From positions 1-64,000 of the forward strand of contig JBKBKV010000002.1 in the NCBI GenBank assembly GCA_046294495.1: DNA of 64,000 bases. Reading direction: 5' to 3'. Below are positions 7,809-16,953 of this stretch, piece by piece. The notes beneath the pieces are model-generated. The model searched no databases and was not told the origin of the DNA. It was given only the letters and a program-made list of their open reading frames with translations. Each line of letters starts with the position of its first letter. Position 1 is the first letter of the stretch. The translations under genes and the position numbers were made by a program. This stretch comes from HRBIN23 sp046294495 (GTDB taxonomy: Bacteria; Chloroflexota; Dehalococcoidia; Lucifugimonadales; HRBIN23).

Positions 7809-8642
7809 ATGGACTTCCTTACCGCGCTGTTTCTGCTGGGTTTCGGCGTCTTCACAGGGGCGCTTGGCACGCTGGTGGGTGTGGGAGGGGGGTTTCTCGT
7901 GGTGCCTGTATTCCTGTTACTCTTTCGCCAATTGTCGCCTACGGATATCACCACCATCTCCCTGGCGGCTATCTTCCTGGGAAGCATTTCAGGGCTTTTA
8001 GCCTACGCCCGCATGAAGCGCATAGACTACCGTAGTGGGGTGGTTTTTGCACTGGGAACTGTGCCTGGGGCAGTGCTGGGAGCGAACCTGGTGCGACTGG
8101 TTCCAAGGGGGCCGTTTCAGGTGCTCTTTGGGAGTGTGCTGGCGCTTGTGGGGATGTATCTTGTGGCGCGGCCTTCCTTGCGCCCGCGCCCCTCACGACA
8201 AGGCCCCAATCGCCACATCACCGACCGCTATGGGCAAACCTTCAGTTACCGGGTGGTGTTGGGCTGGGGCCTGGTGATCAGCGTAGGGGTAGGGGTGCTT
8301 TCGTCCCTGCTGGGTATAGGCGGGGGTGTGTTTCAGGTGCCGGCAATGGTGGCGTGGCTAGGTGTGCCTCCCCTTATCGCCGCCCCAACTTCTGTGTTCA
8401 TTCTCTTTTTCACATCGGGGAGTGCTACGCTCACTCACGCCGTTGCCGGGCACCTGAACGCGGTTTGGTTGTATGTAATTTTTTTGGCGGGGGGTATGGT
8501 GCTTGGCGCTCAGGGTGCGGCGCGCCTGGCGAGGCGCATTGCCAGCGGTGTGCTGGTGCGTTTGCTGGGGTTTGCCCTGGGAGGCACTGGCGTTTACTTG
8601 CTATTGTTAGGGTTGGGGGTCGTGGGCGGCGCAGGGCGGTGA
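7809..8642 (+). CDS. TSUP (TauE/SafE) family sulfite/anion exporter-like permease
   Basis: About 277 residues, eight predicted membrane helices in two repeated halves. Each half carries the family's glycine motif: GTLVGVGGGFLVVP near 19-32 and SSLLGIGGGVFQVP near 163-176. Substrate is unknown; relatives move sulfite, sulfoacetate or other small anions. The ATG at 7809 sits 5 bases after AAGGAG; the GTG at 7803 would overlap that site. It stands between the MocA-like gene and panE. Confidence 0.85.
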   Translation: MDFLTALFLLGFGVFTGALGTLVGVGGGFLVVPVFLLLFRQLSPTDITTISLAAIFLGSISGLLAYARMKRIDYRSGVVFALGTVPGAVLGANLVRLVPRGPFQVLFGSVLALVGMYLVARPSLRPRPSRQGPNRHITDRYGQTFSYRVVLGWGLVISVGVGVLSSLLGIGGGVFQVPAMVAWLGVPPLIAAPTSVFILFFTSGSATLTHAVAGHLNAVWLYVIFLAGGMVLGAQGAARLARRIASGVLVRLLGFALGGTGVYLLLLGLGVVGGAGR

Positions 8643-8736
8643 GGCCGTCGCCTACCCGCCTTGCTGCTTCCCCCGAAAAGGCTTCTTGGGTATGCTCTAG
8701 AGGATAAGGCCACTGCTCTGCGCTTTTGGGGGAGCG

Positions 8737-9693
8737 ATGCGTATTGCTGTAATGGGAAGTGGCGGGATAGGGGGCTACCTGGGCGGCCTCCTGGCCCGCG
8801 CTGGACACCAGGTAACCTTTATCGCCCGAGGGGAGCACTTGCGGGCTATCCGAGAGCGGGGCTTGGCAGTGGAAAGCGCCCGTAGCGGCGTGTTTCGGGT
8901 GTATGCCCAGGCCACCCAGGAGCCCTCTACTGTGGGAACCGTGGACCTCGTCCTTTTCTGCGTAAAGACCTACAGCAATCCGGAGGCCATCCCCGCTATA
9001 GCCCCTCTTATGGGGCCGGAGAGCGTGGTGCTGACGCTACAGAATGGTGTGGACAACGGGGAGCAACTGGCAGCGGCGTATGGTGCGCACCGGGTTATGG
9101 CCGGTGCTATCTATGTGGAGAGCCGCGTCAAGGAGCCGGGTGTCATCGCCCAGTCGGGGCCATTGGGTCGGGTGGTGTTCGGGGAGTTGGACGAGAAGGA
9201 CACTCCTAGAGGCCGTGCGCTGGAGGAGGTCTTCCGGCAGGCTGGGATGGATGCGCTCTTCACAACGGCCCTGCGCAAGGAACTGTGGAGCAAGTTGCTT
9301 TTTATCGCTTCCATGAGCGGCGTGGCCTGCCTGGCACGGACCCCTATCGGAGAGTGGATGGAGTTTCCCCCTACCAGGGAACTCTTCGTGCAGGCTATGC
9401 AGGAGGTGGAGCGGGTAGCCCGTGCCTTGGGTATCCCCTTGGAGGGGGATATTGTGCCCCGCACATTGGAGGTTACATACCGCTTCCGCCGTGAGGCCCT
9501 CTCTAGCATGCAGATAGACCTTTACCAGGGCCGAAGGCTGGAGGTGGGCTCCCTCAACGGGGCTGTCAGCCGTTTCGGGAAGCGTGTGGGTGTTCCTACA
9601 CCTATCCACGACACTATAACCGCTGTCCTTTCCCTGGCCGACGAGCAGGCAAAGCGCCGGCTGGCGTCTGCTGTGCAAACAACACAAGGGTAG
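8737..9693 (+). CDS. panE: 2-dehydropantoate 2-reductase (ketopantoate reductase)
   Basis: 318 residues, NADPH-dependent reduction of ketopantoate to pantoate in pantothenate/CoA synthesis. N-terminal GSGGIGGYLGGLLA nucleotide fold, CVKTYSN with the conserved Lys near 71, LQNGVDN with the substrate-region Asn, and KELWSKLLFIAS with the second catalytic Lys. C-terminal SSMQIDLYQGRRLEVGSLNG is typical. GGGGGAGCG precedes the ATG. The following cupin gene begins 10 bases on, suggesting cotranscription. Some PanE-family members reduce other 2-keto acids. Confidence 0.88.
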   Translation: MRIAVMGSGGIGGYLGGLLARAGHQVTFIARGEHLRAIRERGLAVESARSGVFRVYAQATQEPSTVGTVDLVLFCVKTYSNPEAIPAIAPLMGPESVVLTLQNGVDNGEQLAAAYGAHRVMAGAIYVESRVKEPGVIAQSGPLGRVVFGELDEKDTPRGRALEEVFRQAGMDALFTTALRKELWSKLLFIASMSGVACLARTPIGEWMEFPPTRELFVQAMQEVERVARALGIPLEGDIVPRTLEVTYRFRREALSSMQIDLYQGRRLEVGSLNGAVSRFGKRVGVPTPIHDTITAVLSLADEQAKRRLASAVQTTQG

Positions 9694-9703
9694 GAGGTGA
9701 ACA

Positions 9704-10036
9704 GTGTATTTCTTCTCTTCCAAAGACCTGGCGGAGCGGCAGTTGTTTCCAGGCATCATTGCTCGCATCGCCAGCGGGGAGCGGGTGATGGTGTCGGTGG
9801 TGGATATGGTGGAAGGGGCGTCTATGGAGGCGCACAGCCACCCTAACGAGCAGGCCGGGTATGTGGCCGAGGGGGAGTTTGAGTTTGAGGTGGGCGGACA
9901 GCGCCGCTGGCTCCGCGCGGGGGATGTATATGTTATCCCTGGTGGCGTTCCCCACAGGGTTACGGCTGTGCGCGGGCGGGCACGGGCCATTGATATCTTC
10001 AGCCCCCCGCGCGAGGACTACTTGCCACGGCGGTAA
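9704..10036 (+). CDS. Small single-domain cupin
   Basis: 110 residues, one cupin barrel. Motif 1 is HSHPNEQAGYVAEGEFEF (about 46-63) with two His and Glu as metal ligands; motif 2 is GDVYVIPGGVPHRV (about 73-86) with the third His. Substrate unknown. The start is GTG at 9704 with a perfect AGGAGGT seven bases upstream. It sits between panE and the DUF62 gene. Confidence 0.82.
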   Translation: MYFFSSKDLAERQLFPGIIARIASGERVMVSVVDMVEGASMEAHSHPNEQAGYVAEGEFEFEVGGQRRWLRAGDVYVIPGGVPHRVTAVRGRARAIDIFSPPREDYLPRR

Positions 10037-10057
10037 AGGAACGGCCCCGCTTCTTAT

Positions 10058-10894
10058 ATGCCCCCATTTGTTACCTTCCTATCCGATTACGGAGAGAGGG
10101 AGCCTTACGCTGCCGAGGTGAAGGGCGTTATCAAGACTCTCTCCCCCCAGGCGGAGGTGGTAGACCTTACCCATCAAGTTCCCCCTGCCGATGTGCACGC
10201 CGGGGCGTTCCTCCTGGGATTGGCTTGGAGGAGTTTCCCCCCGGGAACAGTGCACCTGGCGGTGGTAGACCCCGGTGTAGGGACGGCACGCCTTCCCGTT
10301 GTCCTGGCGACGCCCCAGGGCATGTTCGTTGGCCCGGATAATGGCCTTTTCACATATATCCTTCGCCCTGCCCTGCCACCCATGCGCACTGGAGAGCATC
10401 CCTTCCTGGCGCCGGTGCGTCTGGCGCTACCGCCAGGCTTCTCCGCTTACGCCTTGACCGAAACCCGCTGGTTTCGCCACCCGGTGAGTCACACCTTCCA
10501 CGGTCGGGACATCTTTGGGCCATGTGTGGCGTGGCTTGTGCAGGGGGTTACCCCCAAAGATATGGGGCCGTCTCTCCACGAACTGCTCTGTTTGTGGGTC
10601 CCAGAGCCTTCGTGGCAGAAGGGGACGCTGGAAGGAAAGGTTCTCTATATAGACCGCTTCGGGAACTTGCTGACCAGCATCCACGCCGGCCACCTGGAGG
10701 GGGTGGCCCCCGAGAGGGTTAGAGTAGAAGTGGGGGGATTGGCATGGCAGGGGCTGGCACAGACATACGCCGATGGGGAGTGGACAGCACATATTGAAAG
10801 CCACGGCTGGCTGGAGATAGCAAAGAGGGGTGCCAGTGCAGCCCGTGTCCTAGGGGTGAAGGTGGGAAGCCCGGTGTGCCTACGGGTGGGGTGA
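10058..10894 (+). CDS. SAM hydrolase/adenosyltransferase, DUF62 family
   Basis: 278 residues. Conserved DUF62 landmarks are all present: FLSDYG at 7-12, HQVPPADVHAGAF, VDPGVGT, VGPDNG, TFHGRDIF and IDRFGNLLTS. Family knowledge: relatives of fluorinase and chlorinase that use water to cleave S-adenosylmethionine to adenosine and methionine. The trio Asp-Arg-His typical of the hydroxide-using members is compatible with TFHGRD. The physiological role is uncertain, and it ends close to the convergent acyl-CoA dehydrogenase gene. Confidence 0.88.
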   Translation: MPPFVTFLSDYGEREPYAAEVKGVIKTLSPQAEVVDLTHQVPPADVHAGAFLLGLAWRSFPPGTVHLAVVDPGVGTARLPVVLATPQGMFVGPDNGLFTYILRPALPPMRTGEHPFLAPVRLALPPGFSAYALTETRWFRHPVSHTFHGRDIFGPCVAWLVQGVTPKDMGPSLHELLCLWVPEPSWQKGTLEGKVLYIDRFGNLLTSIHAGHLEGVAPERVRVEVGGLAWQGLAQTYADGEWTAHIESHGWLEIAKRGASAARVLGVKVGSPVCLRVG

Positions 10895-10899
10895 ACTGG

Positions 10900-12570
10900 C
10901 TAAGGTGTCGTTACCGTGCTCCAGGTAGGCCCTGGATGTGTTGGCCACTCCTCTGGAGCCAAGCGTGTGCCTGGGCGTAAGCGTTTGCGGATGAACCAGC
11001 GGGCGAGGGCACTTAGGCGTTGGCCCAGGGGCGTGTCGTCCACCTGGGCGAGAAGGTAGCAGGCAGAGGCCACATCGCACAGGTAGTCGGCCAGGCGTCG
11101 GGCGTGCACCTCCCCCCACACTGTGTCGCCTAACCTTTGGGTGATGACTTGCTCCAACCCGTAAACCTCATTCTCCACCGCCTGTCGTTCCTTCACTTCT
11201 ACGGAGGGGTGCAGGTGGTGCAGGGTGTCTCGGAGATCCTCCAGTAAGGGCAGATGGGCCTTCTTATCGGCCATCAGGCGCACCGCCTGCCACGCCTGCA
11301 CATTGGAAGTTCCCTCCCAGATAGGCATAACCAGAGCATCCCGCACCAGGCGTGGGAGAGGAGATTCCTCCACATAGGCGTTGCCTCCAATGACCTGCAT
11401 GGCGCGCACCGTTCCCTCCGCAGCGACCTCTGAAGCGCGATACTTGGCCATGTGCGCCAGGAGGCGCATAAGGATGTCATCGCCTTCGCCGAAGAAATGA
11501 ACCTGGTCAAAAGCGTGGAGTGCTCGGAAGGACAGGGCAAGCCCTGCGGCGTGGTCGGCCGCCAGGTCCAGTAGGGTCTCTTGCACCATAGGGAAGTCCT
11601 GAACGCGTCGGCCAAAGGCAAGGCGTTGCTGGGCGAAGGCAGTGGCTTCCAGGATGGCGCGCTGGAGCAGGCCTATGGACCCCACTGCTACATCCAGACG
11701 GGAGAAGTTAACCGCTTCCATGGCGTAGCGGATGCCGTTTCCTGGGCCTGCGATAAGATACGCCTCTGCCCCATCCAGAACGATTTCTCCAGTGGGAACA
11801 CTGATGGTGCCCATTTTGTCCTTCAGGCGGCGGATAGTATAGCGGTTGGGGGAGCCATCCTCCAGCCTTCTGGGTAGAAGGAATAGGGCTAGGCCGCGCA
11901 CCCCGGGGGGTGCCCCCTCTGGGCGGGCGGTAACCAGTGCCAGGTCGGCACCGGCGTTGGAACAGAACCACTTCTCCCCGTATAGGCGCCACACTCCGCC
12001 CTCCTGGCGTGCGCCCGTCGTGTTAGCCCCCAGGTCGGAGCCCCCTTGCTGTTCAGTGAAGAAAGTGCCCCCGTAGAAGATGGGCCTCTCCCCGGTGCTG
12101 AGCAAGTGGGGTAGGAAGCGTTCCCGAATGGGGTTTGGGGCAAACTTGCTCAGCACAAGGGCGGTGCCGCCAGTGAGGGACAGGATGCATCTGGCCCCCA
12201 AATCGCAGTGGCCCAAAAGGTAGGCCATAGCGTAGGTGCCTGTATAGGGGATCCGATGCCCTAACACCTCCGCCCTATAGTTAGCGGCGACAATGCCCAT
12301 CTGACAGGAGCGGCGAAGCGTCTCCACAAAACCCGGGTGGAGCACCACCTCATTGGCGGGCTTTCCCTGGGCATCGTAGGCGACGAGGAGAGGGGGGCGA
12401 AGGCGGTCCGTTACCCACGCCTCCCGGTCGAAAGGGCCGGCGCACAGGGCGCCGTAGGTGTCAAGGGTAGGCTCTGCTCTCTGCGCCGTCTCTTGCCCTA
12501 GAGTGTGGCGGAGAAGCCTTTGCAGTAGGGGGTCTGCCCGGTAAAAGTTGGGCTGGGCTGGCGTCGCCAT
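10900..12570 (-). CDS. Acyl-CoA dehydrogenase, AidB-like subfamily
   Basis: 556-residue FAD flavoprotein. Key segments are FTEQQGGSDLGANTT (FAD and substrate loop, about 195-209), GEKWFCSNAGAD, LKDKMGTISVPTGEI, RLAFGRRVQDFPMVQ, GGNAYVEESPLPRLVRDA and MPIWEGTSNVQ with the position of the catalytic Glu. The length of more than 540 and the wording of these motifs place it with AidB-like enzymes rather than 380-residue short-chain dehydrogenases. Substrate unknown. The ATG at 12570 has AAGGAGG six bases upstream; longer frames lack support. Confidence 0.87.
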   Translation of the reverse strand: MATPAQPNFYRADPLLQRLLRHTLGQETAQRAEPTLDTYGALCAGPFDREAWVTDRLRPPLLVAYDAQGKPANEVVLHPGFVETLRRSCQMGIVAANYRAEVLGHRIPYTGTYAMAYLLGHCDLGARCILSLTGGTALVLSKFAPNPIRERFLPHLLSTGERPIFYGGTFFTEQQGGSDLGANTTGARQEGGVWRLYGEKWFCSNAGADLALVTARPEGAPPGVRGLALFLLPRRLEDGSPNRYTIRRLKDKMGTISVPTGEIVLDGAEAYLIAGPGNGIRYAMEAVNFSRLDVAVGSIGLLQRAILEATAFAQQRLAFGRRVQDFPMVQETLLDLAADHAAGLALSFRALHAFDQVHFFGEGDDILMRLLAHMAKYRASEVAAEGTVRAMQVIGGNAYVEESPLPRLVRDALVMPIWEGTSNVQAWQAVRLMADKKAHLPLLEDLRDTLHHLHPSVEVKERQAVENEVYGLEQVITQRLGDTVWGEVHARRLADYLCDVASACYLLAQVDDTPLGQRLSALARWFIRKRLRPGTRLAPEEWPTHPGPTWSTVTTP

Positions 12571-12741
12571 AGGGGCCTCCTTATGCACACTCCTGGGACC
12601 ATCCAGACAGTTTGGCTGCTCCAGACACCGGCGGTCCAGCGCTAGTATACCCAAGTGTTGCATCCGGTGCCTATTTCCCGGCCACGATCTTATGAGTTTC
12701 TTGCGCGCTGGGCCTCTCTGGAGAGTTCTCCAACCAACTGA

Positions 12742-13005
12742 CCCTTCCTAGAGGCGTTGTATGGGTTGGGGGGAAAGGGGCACGCAGGCGAGGTGCTGGA
12801 GATCGTGGGCAGCAAGATGAGTGGGCTGTTTGGCTCTGAGGACAAGCAGCTACTCCGCTCCGGCACCCCTCGCTGGCGACATACGGCCCATTGGGCTCGT
12901 TACCGACTGGTCCAGCGTGGCTTGCTGAGGAATGACTCCCCGCGGGGCGTGTGGGAGCTTACCGAACAGGGCATTAGGCTCGTGGAGGGTGGGGAGGGGT
13001 TTTAG
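12742..13005 (+). pseudogene. Relic of an Mrr-type winged-helix domain
   Basis: Roughly 87 residues resembling the winged-helix domain found at the N-terminus of Mrr-like restriction proteins: FLEALYGLGGKGHAGEVLE, then PRWRHTAHWARYRLVQRGLL and RGVWELTEQG. An in-frame TGA at 12739-12741 precedes the homologous region and there is no ATG; the only starts are TTG codons such as 12757. The frame ends just after the domain with no nuclease domain attached. Either a stand-alone DNA-binding protein or, more likely, a broken fragment. Confidence 0.5.
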
Positions 13006-13092
13006 GCTTCTCCTTGGGTAGTCGTGCATCGTTCGCCTCCCGTCCCATGTGATGTAGGGAGGCTGAGATCCTTGGGCGCCGGTCGGGATGCA

Positions 13093-13108
13093 CCGGTATT
13101 AATACCGG
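13093..13108. promoter_or_regulatory. Perfect 16-base palindrome, possible operator
   Basis: CCGGTATTAATACCGG reads the same on both strands. It lies in the roughly 450-base gap between the Mrr-like relic and the molybdoenzyme operon. Such a site could bind a dimeric regulator; the regulator is unknown. Confidence 0.4.
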
Positions 13109-13279
13109 GAATCGGGGCTTCCCGTCTGGGGTCGCTGGCGGAACCTAATGCACAACTACTTGTTTAGAAGCCTTCTCATCAGATAGGGCTTGAAGAATTG
13201 CTGGGGAGGCTGGGGTTCCGTTGCTGTGTGGCCAGCGACATAGTGCCGTAAGACGGTGGGGAAAAGCCCTCCCTAAAAA

Positions 13280-13345
13280 AGACCAACTTAGCCCATAATG
13301 AGACTCCTCGCTCCCCTTTTAGGGGGTCTTTTGGTCTCCTTTTTG
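13280..13345 (+). terminator. Hairpin with T-run in the leader of the molybdoenzyme operon
   Basis: AGACCAA (13280-13286) can pair with TTGGTCT (13331-13337). GACTCC can pair internally with GGGGTC, or alternatively CCCCT with AGGGG. CCTTTTT follows. A second small hairpin, GGGC-TTTTG-GCCC, lies at 13371-13383. The set resembles a terminator or attenuator about 110 bases before the first gene. Nothing else coding was seen between 13006 and 13455. Confidence 0.4.
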
Positions 13346-13455
13346 GGTGCTATTTGTCCCCGTCCAGGGGGGGCTTTTGGCCCTTTCCGACCTGACTGTT
13401 GGCATTTACCTTTGAGACAGTGAGTTTCCCTTTCCAAACCCCTAAGGAGGCTTAT

Positions 13456-16400
13456 ATGAGGGGATGGAGCCGGCGCCAGTTCCTCACACGGATGGGCGGA
13501 GCGGCGGCGGTGGGGTTGGCAGGGGCGTTTCTTCTGAAGCACCGCGCCTTTCTGCAGGTTGTTACCCCTATAGAGAACCCCCTGGAGTTCTACCCCAACC
13601 GAGACTGGGAACGGGCCTACCGAGACGTCTACCGCTCTGACCAGTCCTTTGTCTTCCTGTGCGCCCCCAACGATACCCATAACTGCCTCCTTCGGGTCTA
13701 CACGCGGCGCAATGTGGCGGTGCGTATAGAGGCGTCCTACGCCTATGGCAAGGCCGTTGACCTGTATGGCAACGCATCTTCCCATCGCTGGGAGCCACGG
13801 GCGTGTAACAAGGGCCTGTCGCTAATTCGCAAGTTCTATGGCGACCGCCGTGTTAAAGGCGCCATGGTGCGCAAAGGCTTCCTGGATTGGGCCAAAGCCG
13901 ACTTCCCCAGGGATGCCTCCACCGGCCAACCCCCTGCCCAATATTTCAACCGTGGCAGGGACGAATGGGTGAAACTGCCCTGGCCCGATGCCTTTGCCCT
14001 TGTGGCGAAGGCCCTGGTGAATATCGCCCAGACCTACACCGGCCCCGAGGGGCAGGAGCGCCTGCGCCGCCAGGGCTATGACCCCGCTATGATAGAGGCC
14101 ACCGCCGGCGCAGGCACCCAGACCCTGAAGTTCCGCGGTGGAATGCCCTTCCTTGGTGCCACCCGAATCTTCGGGATATATCGCTTCGCCAACTCCCTCG
14201 CCCTGCTAGACGCCAAACTACGGAATGTGGGCCCCGATAAGGCCCTGGGGGCACGGGGATGGGACAACTATTCCTGGCATACCGACCTGCCCCCCGGCCA
14301 CCCGATGGTAACAGGCCAACAGACGGTGGATTTTGACCTCTTCACAGTGGAGAACGCCAAACTGGTAACCCTGTGGGGGATGAACTGGATCGCCACCAAG
14401 ATGCCCGACAGCCACTGGCTCACCGAGGCCCGCCTGAAGGGCACCAAGGTAATTACCATCGCCTGCGAATACCAGTCCACCTCAAACAAGGCCGACGAGG
14501 TGTTCATCATCCGTCCTGGGACTGATGCTGCTCTGGCCCTGGGGCTGGCCCATGTGATCATCCGCGACCGCCTCTACGATGAGGCGTGGGTGAAAGCCAC
14601 CACCGACCTGCCCCTCCTGGTGCGCATGGACACCCTGAAACTCCTGCGGGCCAGCGACATCATCAAAGACTATCAGCCGGCCGAGTTGACCAACTTCGTT
14701 CGCATCCTGAAGCCTGGTGAGGCCCCACCCCCTACCCTCACTCAGGATGCCCAGCAGGTCCCCCAGGCCCTGCGCCAGGAGTGGGGCGACTTCGCGGTGT
14801 GGGATAGCAAGGCCAATGCCCCCAGGGTGATTACCCGCGACCAGGTGGGGGAGAAGTTCACCGCCCTGGGCATAGACCCGGCCCTGGAGGGCACCTTCAC
14901 CGTTACCACCACCGACGGGAAACAGGTGGAGGTGCGCCCGGTGTTCTCGCTGGTCAAGGACTACCTGGCCTCCCTTGACCCCAAAACCGTGTCGGGCATC
15001 ACCTGGCTGGCTCCCGAGGCCATTGAAAGCCTGGCACGCCAGATAGCAGAGAACAAGGGACAGGCCATCCTGGCGCACGGCATGGGCCCCAATCACTTCT
15101 TCAACAACGACCTGAAGGACAGGGCCCTTTTCCTGGTGGCCTCTCTGACGCGCAACATAGGCTTTATGGGGGGCACGCTTGGCAGTTACGCCGGCAACTA
15201 CCGGGGAGCCTACTTCAACGGCCTGCCCGCCTACATCGCAGAAGACCCCTTCAATCCCGAGTTAGACCCCTCCAAACCTCCACGGGTGAAGAGTTACTAC
15301 AAGATGGAATCGGCCCACTACTACAACTATGGCGACCGCCCCCTGCGGGTGGGTAATAAACTCTTCACCGGCAAGACCCACGTCCCCACGCCCACTAAGT
15401 TTGCCTGGTGGGCCAACTCCAACTCCATCCTGGGCAATATCAAATGGGCCTACGATGTGATGCACAATACCCTGCCCAAGATAGAGTGTGTGGTGGTCAA
15501 CGACTGGTGGTGGACATGGACCTGCGAATACGCCGATGTGGTCTTCGGCGTGGACTCCTGGGCCGAGTTCAAGCATCCAGATATGGCCGGCTCCGTTTCC
15601 AACCCCTTCATTACCGTCTTCCCCCGCACACCATTGCCCCGCCTCTTTGACACCAAGTCAGATATGGAGACCTACGCGGGCGTCGCCTCGGCCCTGGCCG
15701 ACCTGACGGGCGTGAAACGCTTCCTGGACTACTGGCACTTCGTCTCTCAGAGCCAGGTGGATGTCTACCTCCAGCGTATTGTAGACGGGAGCACTGCTTT
15801 GAGGGGCTACTCGTTCCGGGAGATGGAGGCGCGCGCCAAAGAGGGCATACCCACACCCATGCTAACCCGCACCTACCCCAAGCTTTTGGGCTGGGAGCAG
15901 AGCAACGAGAGCAGACCCTGGTATACCAAGACGGGGCGTGCCGAATACTACAGGGAGGAGGAGGAGTTCATAGAATATGGGGAGAACCTGCCCGTCTACC
16001 GGGAGCCGGTGGACGCCACCTTCTACGAGCCCAACATCATCGTGGGTAAGCCCCACCCAGCGCTTCGTCCTGCCACGCCCGACAAGTATGGCCTGGACAC
16101 CAACGACCTGCGCACCGAGACGCGCCAGGTGCGCAATGTGCTGAAGCCCTGGGAGGAGGCATCTCGCACCCAGCACCCCCGTGTGAAGGATGGCTACCGC
16201 TTCCTGTTCATTACCCCCAAATACCGCCACGGTGTGCACACCACCCCCACAGATATAGACACCGTGGCGCTCTTTTTTGGCCCCTTCGGCGACCCCTACC
16301 GCCGCGACAAGCGCAACCCCTGGGTCAACGAGGGCTATTGCGACATAAACCCCATAGACGCTAAGGAACTGGGGATAGAGGACGGCGACTACATCTGGAT

Positions 16401-16917
16401 AGACGCCGACCCGGAGGACCGCCCCTACCGGGGTTGGAAGCCTGGCGACCCCGACTACAAGGTGTCTCGCCTGCTGGCCCGCGCCCGCTACTACCAGGGC
16501 ATCCCTCGGGGGGTGCTCCGCATGTGGTTCCACATGTATCAGGCCAGCCACGGCACCGTTGAGGCCCACGAGACCCGCCCCGATGGTCTGGCCAAGAACT
16601 CCCGCACAGGCTACCAGGCTGTCTTCCGCTACGGCGGGCACCAGAGCACAACCCGTGCCTGGCTACGCCCAACCCTGATGACCGACTCCCTGGTGCGCAA
16701 AGAGTATTTCGCACAGGTGATCGGCAAGGGCTTCGCCCCCGACATCCATTGCCCAGTGGGCGCCCCCAAGGAATCCTTCGTTAAGGTAACCAGGGCCGAG
16801 CCCGGGGGGTTGGGAGGAGTGGGGCTGTGGCGTCCCGCGGCGCTGGGGGTGCGCCCCACCTACGAGAGCCAAGAGATGAAGCGCTACCTGGAAGGCGGGT
16901 TCATTACCACCCGGTAG
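13456..16917 (+). CDS. nxrA: Nitrite oxidoreductase-type molybdopterin subunit alpha (type II DMSO reductase family)
   Basis: 1153 residues with a Tat signal (SRRQFL at 5-10, then a hydrophobic stretch), so exported folded to the periplasm. Candidate [4Fe-4S] ligands are Cys69, Asp73, Cys77 and Cys117. The WHTDLPPGHP segment puts the Mo-ligand Asp at 277, the position of the NarG Asp. Long stretches such as RPGTDAALALGLAHVI, TDLPLLVRMDTLKLLR and TRDQVGEKF read like NxrA of Nitrospira and anammox bacteria rather than respiratory NarG. The ATG at 13456 follows AAGGAGG by 5 bases. Likely nitrite oxidation or nitrate reduction outside the membrane; direction cannot be read from sequence. First gene of a five-gene operon. 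Confidence 0.8.
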   Translation: MRGWSRRQFLTRMGGAAAVGLAGAFLLKHRAFLQVVTPIENPLEFYPNRDWERAYRDVYRSDQSFVFLCAPNDTHNCLLRVYTRRNVAVRIEASYAYGKAVDLYGNASSHRWEPRACNKGLSLIRKFYGDRRVKGAMVRKGFLDWAKADFPRDASTGQPPAQYFNRGRDEWVKLPWPDAFALVAKALVNIAQTYTGPEGQERLRRQGYDPAMIEATAGAGTQTLKFRGGMPFLGATRIFGIYRFANSLALLDAKLRNVGPDKALGARGWDNYSWHTDLPPGHPMVTGQQTVDFDLFTVENAKLVTLWGMNWIATKMPDSHWLTEARLKGTKVITIACEYQSTSNKADEVFIIRPGTDAALALGLAHVIIRDRLYDEAWVKATTDLPLLVRMDTLKLLRASDIIKDYQPAELTNFVRILKPGEAPPPTLTQDAQQVPQALRQEWGDFAVWDSKANAPRVITRDQVGEKFTALGIDPALEGTFTVTTTDGKQVEVRPVFSLVKDYLASLDPKTVSGITWLAPEAIESLARQIAENKGQAILAHGMGPNHFFNNDLKDRALFLVASLTRNIGFMGGTLGSYAGNYRGAYFNGLPAYIAEDPFNPELDPSKPPRVKSYYKMESAHYYNYGDRPLRVGNKLFTGKTHVPTPTKFAWWANSNSILGNIKWAYDVMHNTLPKIECVVVNDWWWTWTCEYADVVFGVDSWAEFKHPDMAGSVSNPFITVFPRTPLPRLFDTKSDMETYAGVASALADLTGVKRFLDYWHFVSQSQVDVYLQRIVDGSTALRGYSFREMEARAKEGIPTPMLTRTYPKLLGWEQSNESRPWYTKTGRAEYYREEEEFIEYGENLPVYREPVDATFYEPNIIVGKPHPALRPATPDKYGLDTNDLRTETRQVRNVLKPWEEASRTQHPRVKDGYRFLFITPKYRHGVHTTPTDIDTVALFFGPFGDPYRRDKRNPWVNEGYCDINPIDAKELGIEDGDYIWIDADPEDRPYRGWKPGDPDYKVSRLLARARYYQGIPRGVLRMWFHMYQASHGTVEAHETRPDGLAKNSRTGYQAVFRYGGHQSTTRAWLRPTLMTDSLVRKEYFAQVIGKGFAPDIHCPVGAPKESFVKVTRAEPGGLGGVGLWRPAALGVRPTYESQEMKRYLEGGFITTR

Positions 16918-16953
16918 GCCGGTTACACCCGGCGCCCAAGGAGGCAGGGAGAG

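Noticed and set aside
13055..13165. TPP-riboswitch-like fragments (GGCTGAGAT ... GGAACCTAATGC)
   Set aside because: Only two short matches; the remaining conserved core and the closing helix are not found, and the downstream genes are not thiamin genes.
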